Source of the DNA: Bradyrhizobium sp. | GTDB taxonomy: Bacteria; Pseudomonadota; Alphaproteobacteria; Rhizobiales; Xanthobacteraceae | Direction: 5' to 3' | Assembly: GCA_028290305.1 (NCBI GenBank) | Contig: JAQGKC010000138.1 | Span: 1 to 5,162, forward strand | Length of the DNA stretch: 5,162 bases | Shown here: positions 1 to 4,391 of the stretch, piece after piece | Numbering within the stretch: the stretch's first letter is position 1 | How the letters are laid out: each line of letters opens with the position of its first letter | Translations under genes and position numbers: made by a program | Notes under the pieces: model-generated | What the model saw: the letters and a program-made list of their open reading frames with translations, nothing else | Databases searched by the model: none | Told to the model about the DNA's origin: nothing

Positions 1-136
1 TCATCGCAACGATGACGGTTTCCAGATCTCCTCGCGAGGCCGCAACGGCGCACTGCAAGTCGGTAGTAAAGGTCGCGATGCCGCAGCGGCGGGGAAGCGA
101 GTTTCCGATGAAGGCGATGCGATTTACAACGGCCAA
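1..136 (-). CDS. Glycosyltransferase, N-terminal fragment (runs off left edge)
   Basis: Only the first 45 codons are present. The translation contains RIAFIGNSLPRRCGIATFTT, followed by DLQ. This resembles the opening of GT4-like glycosyltransferases in which the first beta strand leads into a Pro-Arg-x-Cys-Gly-Ile-Ala-Thr-Phe loop. Such enzymes transfer a sugar from a nucleotide-sugar donor in the cytoplasm; the acceptor cannot be told from this fragment. The start chosen is TTG at 136-134, because GGAG (148-145 on the minus strand) lies 8 bases upstream and no ATG or GTG is available nearby in frame. The gene begins inside the last codons of manA (13-base overlap), which suggests translational coupling. 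A mannose-phosphate isomerase directly upstream fits a sugar-nucleotide or glycan pathway. The family is recognised from memory; the donor and product are not known. Confidence 0.78.
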   Translation of the reverse strand, partial: MAVVNRIAFIGNSLPRRCGIATFTTDLQCAVAASRGDLETVIVAM

Positions 137-1092
137 GTCGGCGTCTCCGGTTGTTTGAGCGCGGCATGCTCTGGGGAAGTCGGCACCAGCGGGGCGCACG
201 ACAAGGCGTGCGGTACGCGGTTGGCCCCGGCCGCACTGCGCTCGCGCAGCGCATCGGGATTTACCGTCGGGCCGGGATATGCCAGTAGCGCCTTCAACCC
301 GTCCGCGCCGACCTCGATTTTGGCACGGTCCGCTTCCAGGAAAACGGCGTCACCAGGCGACAGCCTCGACAGGCCGAGTTGGGCGTGACCATCGATCGCC
401 AAAACCCAGGTTTCTCTCGGTGCGTCGAGCACCCAGACGGAACCGGGAGCAAGGCCAATCTGCTCCAGGACAAAGTGCGGATTGACGGTGAGGACCATGC
501 GCGCGTCGCTCAATCGTTGGGGAGGTGATTGAACTTCGCGAGGCCCGGCCGTCGCCACGGCGACGGCGTTTTCGATGTGCAATTCCCGTTGCCGTCCATA
601 GTCGAACAGCCGGAACGTGGCGTCGCTGTGCTGCTGGATTTCGGCGAGAACGATGCCGGCGCCGATCGCGTGAATGGTTCCGGCCGGAATGAAAATGACG
701 TCGCCTTGATGAACCGGGTGCCAATGCACGATGTTGGCGATCGAGCCGTCCGTGATGGCGGTTCGCAGCTCGGCGGCGGAGCGCGGATAATTCAGTCCCA
801 CCGCGACCTTGGCGCCGGCAATGGCGGAGAGAATGTACCACGCTTCGGTCTTGCCGTTGGAAAGTCCGATCGACCGCGCAAACGCATCGTCCGGATGAAC
901 CTGAATCGATAGCGGCTCGGTTGTGAACAGCAGTTTGAGCAACAGCGCCGTCTCGGGCGCGGCGAGGCCCGGGCGCTCAAACCACAATTCCCCGATCGGG
1001 CCGTCGCTTCTCGAGGCCAGGCTCCACGGACGCAGATCGGAGCTGCCCCAGGGCTTCGGCTTGGTTCGCGCGATGGCAAGTTCGATCGTCAA
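124..1092 (-). CDS. manA: Class I mannose-6-phosphate isomerase (ManA, cupin fold)
   Basis: A 322-residue type I phosphomannose isomerase, which interconverts fructose-6-phosphate and mannose-6-phosphate in the cytoplasm with a bound metal, usually zinc. Visible motifs in order are KPWG near residue 13, IGELWFE near 33-39, IQVHPDD at 63-69 (metal ligands Gln64 and His66), GKTEAWY at 80-86 (ligand Glu83), FIPAGTIHAIGAG at 134-146 (ligand His141) and QQHSDATFRLFDYGR at 153-167, where Arg161 corresponds to the family's catalytic arginine. The metal-site set is therefore complete. Length matches the short, Bacillus-like class rather than the roughly 390-residue E. coli enzyme. The last 35 or so residues are Ala/Pro-rich and do not resemble the cupin core. 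The start is TTG at 1092-1090, supported by GGGAGG five bases upstream; the first internal Met falls after the active site. It is followed, with overlap, by a glycosyltransferase and preceded by a small hypothetical gene 78 bases upstream. Confidence 0.95.
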   Translation of the reverse strand: MTIELAIARTKPKPWGSSDLRPWSLASRSDGPIGELWFERPGLAAPETALLLKLLFTTEPLSIQVHPDDAFARSIGLSNGKTEAWYILSAIAGAKVAVGLNYPRSAAELRTAITDGSIANIVHWHPVHQGDVIFIPAGTIHAIGAGIVLAEIQQHSDATFRLFDYGRQRELHIENAVAVATAGPREVQSPPQRLSDARMVLTVNPHFVLEQIGLAPGSVWVLDAPRETWVLAIDGHAQLGLSRLSPGDAVFLEADRAKIEVGADGLKALLAYPGPTVNPDALRERSAAGANRVPHALSCAPLVPTSPEHAALKQPETPTWPL

Positions 1093-1103
1093 GGCAGCCT
1101 CCC
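1093..1103 (-). promoter_or_regulatory. Ribosome binding site that decides the manA TTG start
   Basis: Read on the minus strand, GGGAGG is followed by CTGCC and then TTG. This is a near-consensus Shine-Dalgarno with about 5 bases of spacing. It is the main reason to accept TTG at 1092 as the start, since no ATG or GTG lies close by in frame. Confidence 0.7.
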
Positions 1104-1170
1104 GGCTCTGGCACTACGGATGAAACGGGACAACTGGCCGTGCTGCCTCGCGGGCGCGAAGGCGGCGCGA

Positions 1171-1362
1171 TTAGTCTTTGACTACCCGTGCAGGACGGGG
1201 ACCGGTCCAGGCCGGGAGCGCATCCCATTCGGCCCATCGCATGCGGCGTTCTTCGTCGCCTACTTTGACAAAAACAGAGGGGGCGTCGTCCTGCCCCGTC
1301 TTTGATCCGGCGAAGGTGGCGGGAAGTCCGTTTGCGTTCCTCATGGTCGCTGTATTTGCCAT
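1171..1362 (-). CDS. Small conserved-looking hypothetical protein (63 aa)
   Basis: Encodes a 63-residue soluble protein starting MANTATMRNANGL and ending in WTGPRPARVVKD. It has a Trp-rich centre (RMRWAEWDALPAW, about residues 40-52), many charged residues, and no signal peptide or membrane segment. ATG at 1362 is preceded by AGGAGGAGGC, an excellent ribosome binding site about 4 bases away, so translation is likely even though the gene is short. It lies 78 bases upstream of manA on the same strand and could share its transcript. I do not recognise a functional family and no catalytic motif is visible. It feels like one of the many short Bradyrhizobium proteins of unknown function, but that is an impression rather than a search result. 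Confidence 0.62.
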   Translation of the reverse strand: MANTATMRNANGLPATFAGSKTGQDDAPSVFVKVGDEERRMRWAEWDALPAWTGPRPARVVKD

Positions 1363-1724
1363 GCCTCCTCCTGTCCGCTATGCGCGCAGATTTCGCTGCC
1401 GCAGGTCAATTAAGATGGGTCGCCATTCAAGAACGACCGCAGCGGCGATCGGGTATCGGACCGCCTGCTTGGTTGAGGCGGGCGCGCAATGCTCTCAGTC
1501 ACCGATAACAGCCGAGGGCGGGCGATGATATCAGACATATAGGAACTCCCTCGCCCAATAGCGAGGCGCGCGTCAGCCAAATCCGCTGCAATAGCTGTAT
1601 CTTTAGGCCGGCATTTCTCTATGATTTGAGCTCCTGACGTCTGAAACGACGAGGGACATTTTCTCACACCCAGCCCTGGCCAGCCGATCCCTTTTCGGAA
1701 GGGTTTTCGGCTATCGGATGTCGC
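1363..1724. other. Intergenic stretch without a supportable gene
   Basis: About 360 bases between the 63-residue gene and the plus-strand frameshifted gene. The open frames crossing it lack ribosome binding sites and have low-complexity, unconvincing translations. It contains a perfect 6-bp inverted repeat CCTCGC/GCGAGG (1549-1554 and 1561-1566, 6-base loop) with no T-tract, and the hairpin at 1689-1707 listed separately. A TTGACC on the minus strand near 1410 could be a -35 box for the 63-residue gene, but no matching -10 box is evident at 17 bases. Confidence 0.5.
1689..1707 (+). terminator. Weak terminator-like hairpin upstream of the 1725 gene
   Basis: CCCTT and AAGGG form a 5-bp stem around TTCGG, followed by TTTT at 1704-1707. 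TTTTCGG also occurs twice in tandem here (1692-1698 and 1704-1710). The stem is short and the T-tract minimal, and no plus-strand gene ends just before it, so its role is uncertain. It could equally sit in the leader of the gene starting at 1725. Confidence 0.25.
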
Positions 1725-1998
1725 ATGGTTTCAGCGGATCATTTCCGGCAAGAGATTCGATCCCGGTTCGAATTGGCGAGCGCGCAAGGTCGGCAAGACC
1801 TGACCATCGAGTGCGGCGAGCTGTACTGGTCCGTCAGCAAGCTTCCTGTTTTCGATCCATGGATGATCTTCTGCTGCAACGCGATGCGCGCTGAAATGAC
1901 CCTGACGGATCGCTTGATTTTCGATGACCGCAAGGCAAGCCCTGCTAACGATCCATTATGCATTGCTACGCCAAACGCCGCCGTCAAAATCAAACTAG
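1725..1998 (+). pseudogene. Frameshifted short conserved protein (SGELHR...CC...LTIRYRLPR-type family)
   Basis: Reading from ATG 1725, the protein begins MVSADHFRQEIRSRFELASA, continues through ECGELYWSV (residues 29-37) and FCCNAMRAEM (49-58), and reaches DDRKAS near residue 72. This layout matches, from memory, a short family common in Bradyrhizobium and relatives with the pattern GELHR...GYPG...CC..M..EM..GD...GASLTIRYRLPR. In the starting frame the expected ending is lost: the frame runs on to 2114 with unconvincing sequence. Skipping one base at about 1941 gives LLTIHYALLRQTP and a stop at 1996-1998, restoring the family ending and a length near 90 residues. Removing four bases would restore the spacing exactly. 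The GYPG segment is also degenerate (KLPVFDPWM). The ribosome binding site is weak. I infer a decayed gene; if expressed as it stands, it would give a 129-residue protein with an unrelated tail. Confidence 0.55.
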
Positions 1999-2110
1999 GC
2001 CCGGTGGGGAGTAACTCAATGCATCTGTGCGCCGAACGCAGCAAGAAGGAAAGCCGAGTTGAGGCAGGCCTGACGCCGTGGATATTCAATCAACTCGGCG
2101 AGCGGCCGCG

Positions 2111-2368
2111 ATGACCAGTTTGTCGTTGTTGCTGTTCCAGAACGGGTTGCCCGACCTTCCGGTAGTCCTCGTCGAGCCTCGCCGAAATGACGGCGGAATC
2201 TGGCGCATCAAGTTCAGCTACGACGCTGACCAGCCGCTCTCGATGAGCGCCGGAGAGGCGTCGTCATTGGCAACTGATCTCCACCAAATAGGCGAAGACC
2301 AGTTGGCTCGTGAGATCGATGACGCAGTCAGAAGTGCGACGCGTTATAGCTCGATGCAATTGCTATAG
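2111..2368 (+). CDS. Hypothetical protein (85 aa), conserved-looking
   Basis: An 85-residue acidic, probably cytoplasmic protein beginning MTSLSLLLFQNGLPDLPVV and ending RYSSMQLL. It reads as a small alpha/beta protein: a hydrophobic strand (VVLVEP), a GGIWRIKFSYD segment with a DQPLSMSAGEA turn, then an acidic helix (EDQLAREIDDAVRSA). No signal peptide, transmembrane segment or catalytic motif is visible. ATG 2111 is preferred because GGCGAG lies about 8 bases upstream. An in-frame GTG at 2078 would add 11 residues but has no better site. The WR-x-KF-x-Y-D...PLSM pattern recalls short uncharacterised Bradyrhizobium proteins, though I cannot name a family. It follows the frameshifted gene on the same strand and would overlap that gene's out-of-frame extension. 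Confidence 0.55.
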   Translation: MTSLSLLLFQNGLPDLPVVLVEPRRNDGGIWRIKFSYDADQPLSMSAGEASSLATDLHQIGEDQLAREIDDAVRSATRYSSMQLL

Positions 2369-2683
2369 GCGCTGTCCCTGGGTGCCATGTCAACGCTATG
2401 AGACAAGCCGCGCGTACGAACTGCCAAATATACGTAATTCATCTCCCGCGATACGCTGCCCAAGCCTGCAATATTGGAGTGCTTGAGATGCGGCCGTACC
2501 AAGCAGTTGGCCGGTCTCTGAATTTCGAGCTGTTCGATGTCGCATCTTGGCACATTTCCGTAGTTCTGCGCGGCACCCATGACGTCCGGTCGTGACGCGG
2601 AAGCGGACATTGCGCGCTCGGCATTCCATAATCTTCGGTACGCGACAGACGTCTGCTAGGCGCAGCTTTGCGCAATACACCTT
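2369..2683. other. Intergenic stretch without a supportable gene
   Basis: About 315 bases between convergent small genes (plus gene ending at 2368, minus gene ending at 2684). Several overlapping frames of 65-95 codons cross it, but none has a ribosome binding site or a composition that looks coding. A GTCCG/CGGAC inverted pair (2584-2588 and 2604-2608) around a GTGACGCGG-type spacer resembles fragments of dispersed intergenic repeats seen in this group of bacteria. That resemblance is from memory only. No clear terminator was found for either convergent gene. Confidence 0.45.
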
Positions 2684-2962
2684 TCACCGCGGGTTCGGGT
2701 GCCCGATAGTTCTCCTGGCGTCGTCGGCTTCATCGATCACGTAGACGGTCTGGAAATGTTTAGTTTCCGCAAGGTTTTTCGCGGTCTCGACCGCTGTGGC
2801 AAACTCGTCAAGCTTCGCCTTGTCCCGGTTGCCATCTCGCACCATGAGAGTTCGGCCCCTCGGATGTTCCCGGTCCATCGTGGACGGTCCGTACAACACC
2901 AAGACATAGCTTCCTTCGGCGGGAATGTCACTCGGCAACTTGATGCGTTTGACCTCGACCAT
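2684..2962 (-). CDS. Uncharacterised small protein (92 aa)
   Basis: A 92-residue basic, soluble protein. It starts MVEVKRIKLPSDIPAEGSYV, continues with the hydrophobic strand VLVLYG and a GRTLMVRDGNRDKAKLDEF segment. It then has a helix rich in Ala and Glu (AVETAKNLAETKHF) and a second strand QTVYVIDEADDA near the C-terminus. The order strand, strand, helix, strand suggests a compact alpha/beta fold. The VIDEAD string looks like a Walker B motif, but there is no Walker A, so ATP binding is not supported. ATG 2962 has AAAAGGAG upstream at about 6 bases spacing, a strong site. The gene lies 40 bases downstream of another small minus-strand gene and is probably co-transcribed with it. Family not recognised. 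Confidence 0.6.
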   Translation of the reverse strand: MVEVKRIKLPSDIPAEGSYVLVLYGPSTMDREHPRGRTLMVRDGNRDKAKLDEFATAVETAKNLAETKHFQTVYVIDEADDARRTIGHPNPR

Positions 2963-3002
2963 ATGCTCTCCTTTTGCGGTGGTCTAATTTTCCAGAAACA
3001 GC

Positions 3003-3194
3003 CTATCGGTAGAACGACCAAGACATATCTTCGAACCATGCGAAGCGTTCAAATGCCCCATGAGTTTTCCTGAAAAGGTTGTAAATATTAGCTCCTTTGA
3101 GCTCGTACAGCTTACGACCCTTGGGACCATAAATCATCCATTCGGTCAAAACTCCGCCTGGACAACTTTTGCTGTTGAATATTTTTCCATCCAC
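3003..3194 (-). CDS. Uncharacterised small aromatic-rich protein (63 aa)
   Basis: A 63-residue basic protein beginning MDGKIFNSKSCPGGVLTEWM and ending FAWFEDMSWSFYR. It is rich in Trp, Tyr and Phe in its second half, with the basic turn GPKGRKLYELKG in the middle. There is no signal peptide or membrane span. The start is GTG 3194, with AGCAGGAG 8 bases upstream. A stop codon lies a short way upstream in the same frame, so no longer form exists; an internal ATG at residue 20 has less support. It is followed after 40 bases by the 92-residue gene on the same strand. Function unknown. Codon use is less GC-rich than in manA or groEL, which is compatible with acquired DNA but too short to prove it. 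Confidence 0.5.
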   Translation of the reverse strand: MDGKIFNSKSCPGGVLTEWMIYGPKGRKLYELKGANIYNLFRKTHGAFERFAWFEDMSWSFYR

Positions 3195-3274
3195 GATTCG
3201 GTCTCCTGCTGAGCCTCATGAAGACTCCGAAGGTTACGTCCGTCTGCGATAACGAGACAAATCCCGATTTTCAT
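3146..3274 (-). CDS. Tentative 42-codon reading frame overlapping the 63-aa gene
   Basis: Starts at ATG 3274 (MKIGICLVIADGRNLRSLHE) and ends at TGA 3148-3146 after QAEF. The first part looks like a hydrophobic strand followed by an amphipathic helix. It overlaps the start of the downstream 63-residue gene by 49 bases in a different frame and contains that gene's ribosome binding site, as in coupled gene pairs. No Shine-Dalgarno is seen before ATG 3274. It may be a real leader gene, the relic of a longer gene, or chance. Confidence 0.22.
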   Translation of the reverse strand: MKIGICLVIADGRNLRSLHEAQQETESWMEKYSTAKVVQAEF

Positions 3275-3541
3275 TCTAACCCGCGCGTAAGCGATAGGTA
3301 ATTCAGCAGCCAACTCTTGACTGGTTTGATAGGGTCAACTCTGCCGCTAGAGAATGTCTTTTACCTGCATTGTGCCGCGTGTTCGTCCGTTTGTCGCTGC
3401 TCCTTCGGAAGCGAACGCTATTCCCGAATAGTCTCGTGCCTGGCATTTACTTGGTCATTTCTCCTTTCCATCAGGCCGTTTCTGGAGACCTTGCTCGCGA
3501 AATAGGCCACGCGGGCCGGTTCGATCTCTTATAGCTAATAT
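3275..3541. other. Intergenic stretch, promoter region candidate for the minus-strand small genes
   Basis: No gene is supportable here. On the minus strand AAAGGAG (3467-3461) stands two bases before ATG 3458, but the frame is only Met-Thr-Lys-stop, so it is a decayed start or coincidence. A near-perfect palindrome CTATTC-CC-GAATAG lies at 3418-3431. The plus-strand frame at 3317-3505 is Cys/Ser-rich, has no ribosome binding site and looks spurious. Weak TTGACC and TTGGCT boxes occur on the minus strand around 3310-3340, without convincing -10 partners. Confidence 0.4.
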
Positions 3542-3658
3542 TTAATGTGACAGAATTGACTGCAGCAAGAGTTTGGTAGCGGCAGGCGGGGCCTGATCGA
3601 CATCGCGCTTGTAAGTGCGCATGGCAACACGGCCATCAATTCCAACCGCGCGAAACAT
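3542..3658 (-). CDS. Tentative 38-codon reading frame
   Basis: Begins at ATG 3658 (MFRAVGIDGRVAMRTYKRDV), continues with a PPAATKLLLQSILSH ending, and stops at TAA 3544-3542. The composition is protein-like: a Gly-Arg-Val-Ala turn, a basic segment and a hydrophobic C-terminal helix. An in-frame TGA lies two codons before the ATG and no ribosome binding site is visible. It could be the tail of a longer gene that has decayed upstream rather than an independent small gene. Family not recognised. Confidence 0.25.
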   Translation of the reverse strand: MFRAVGIDGRVAMRTYKRDVDQAPPAATKLLLQSILSH

Positions 3659-3781
3659 CTGTCAGGTGCACTGTCGCTTCTTCCATAGAACGCAATACCG
3701 ACTCGAAAGGGTCACACCGATTTAATGTGGCCGGCGCCCAAGCGGCGTATTGTGCAGACAACCAAGTTTAGGGAGATGCCA

Positions 3782-3989
3782 GTGAACGACCTAGTAGGCT
3801 GCCGTGATATGGAATTGTTGTGCCGCCGCCGCGCCGCGCTTGATACCCAACACAGTTGGATGTGGCTTGGCGAAGCGGAACGCTGGAGAGATCTCGCGCA
3901 CCGTGAAAACTGCTTCTCGTTTTCAAACGATGGGTCTAGGTCCAATGGCCAGGGGTCCGAATACGATCGAAGGCGACTACCGAATTTGA
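3782..3989 (+). pseudogene. Short conserved-looking gene broken by a one-base insertion (about 68 aa if repaired)
   Basis: Translation from GTG 3782 gives MNDLVGCRDMELLCRRRAAL, then DTQHSWMWLGEAERWRDLAH, up to Arg-Glu at 3902-3907. After this the frame turns into unlikely Ser-rich sequence and runs to 4018. Dropping one A from the run AAAA at 3906-3909 restores TASRFQTMGLGPMARGPNTI and then EGDYRI, with a stop at 3987-3989. From memory, short Bradyrhizobium proteins have this same order: DLVG..DMELLCRQRA, W.WLGEAERWRDL.HRE, then FQ..GPMAMGPNTI.GD. AGGGAG lies 6 bases upstream of GTG 3782, making it a better start than ATG 3776, which abuts the site. I infer a single-base insertion in a homopolymer, which could be a true mutation or a sequencing error. 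The intact product would be a small soluble protein of unknown function. Confidence 0.62.
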
Positions 3990-3996
3990 TAGGGAA

Positions 3997-4016
3997 AGAG
4001 CCCGAAGCTGGGCTCT
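3997..4016. terminator. Hairpin just after the broken 3782 gene
   Basis: AGAGCCC (3997-4003) and GGGCTCT (4010-4016) form a perfect 7-bp stem with loop GAAGCT, starting 8 bases after the restored stop codon. On the plus strand it is followed by GAAATT rather than a T-tract; on the minus strand it is followed by TTTCCC. The position suggests it ends the small gene's transcript, but by sequence alone it is only a moderate terminator. Confidence 0.4.
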
Positions 4017-4211
4017 GAAATTAGAACGCTTCACTTTGAATCGCTATGACGATTGCCCAGAAGCATTCCATCATCCGGGAAATTATTAGCCAGGTTCGTC
4101 GGACGGTAAGTGCCGGTCCATGCATCCTACCTATCTCATTCGCCTATGGTTGTGCGCACAGAGCTCACAATCTACGCCCAGTTTTGGCACGTTCCCTCAG
4201 CATTTAGCGTG
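4017..4211. other. Intergenic stretch with nothing recognised
   Basis: No reading frame with a ribosome binding site and no tRNA-like structure was seen. An imperfect inverted repeat around GGACGG/CCGGTCC (near 4100-4122) is the only structure noted, and it may be chance. Confidence 0.4.
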
Positions 4212-4245
4212 TATTCCGCAAAAGTGGACGCCGATTTTGCGAATA
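4212..4245 (+). repeat. REP-like palindromic element 1
   Basis: TATT-C-CGCAAAA (4212-4223) pairs with TTTTGCG-AATA (4235-4245), giving 11-bp arms with one bulged C at 4216. The centre is 11 bases long and begins GTGGA, with CCG following two bases later. The core AAAAGTGG...CC..TTTTGC is, from memory, a widely dispersed intergenic palindrome in rhizobia and Bradyrhizobium. It is non-coding and folds as a hairpin. It forms an inverted pair with element 2, 26 bases away. Confidence 0.6.
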
Positions 4246-4271
4246 AAATACGCGCAAGTTATTGGTTAGGG

Positions 4272-4315
4272 GCATTTTCTTGCGGCTAACCGGATTCCAC
4301 CTAGCCGGAAAATGC
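4272..4315 (-). repeat. REP/RIME-like palindromic element 2
   Basis: GCATTTTC (4272-4279), a 3-base bulge TTG, and CGGCTA (4283-4288) pair with TAGCCG and GAAAATGC (4302-4315), giving 14 paired bases. The loop is ACCGGATTCCACC, itself able to pair GG with CC. Read on the minus strand, it has GAGCATTTTCC at one end and GTGGA..CCGGTT in the centre, which I recall as a common rhizobial intergenic repeat. The GTGGA core is on the opposite strand to that in element 1. It stands 22 bases beyond the groEL terminator stem. Confidence 0.65.
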
Positions 4316-4335
4316 TCTAGTTGTTGGGACCAAGC

Positions 4336-4362
4336 AAAAAGGCCCGGCGCTGTCGGGCCTTT
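4336..4362 (-). terminator. Rho-independent terminator of groEL
   Basis: AAAGGCCCG (4338-4346) and CGGGCCTTT (4354-4362) form a perfect 9-bp stem with a 7-base loop. Read on the minus strand, the stem is followed by a run of T residues (complement of AAAAA at 4336-4340). It lies about 30 bases after the groEL stop codon. The plus-strand side also ends in TTTCTC, so it may work weakly in both directions. Confidence 0.88.
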
Positions 4363-4391
4363 CTCATTTGAACCAGCTCTGAACGGTTGGC

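Noticed and set aside
350..841. Long alternative frame of 163 codons inside manA on the same strand
   Set aside because: It is an Arg-rich shadow of the manA frame, which has all isomerase motifs; other frames over 155-1123 on either strand are shadows too.
1410..1667. Minus-strand frame of 85 codons in the gap before the 1725 gene
   Set aside because: No ribosome binding site, Arg/Ser/Pro-rich composition, and no recognisable domain.
1739..2089. Minus-strand frame of 116 codons opposite the frameshifted gene
   Set aside because: The plus-strand translation carries the family motifs (GELYWSV, CCNAMRAEM), so the opposite frame is best explained as a shadow.
2344..2687. Several overlapping minus-strand frames of 82-94 codons
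   Set aside because: They compete in different frames over the same DNA, none has a ribosome binding site, and none resembles a known protein.
2725..2740. VIDEAD as a Walker B motif in the 92-residue protein
   Set aside because: There is no Walker A or helicase context; the protein is too small for a P-loop ATPase.
2699..3073. Plus-strand frame of 124 codons
   Set aside because: It lies opposite the two minus-strand small genes, which have much better initiation sites.
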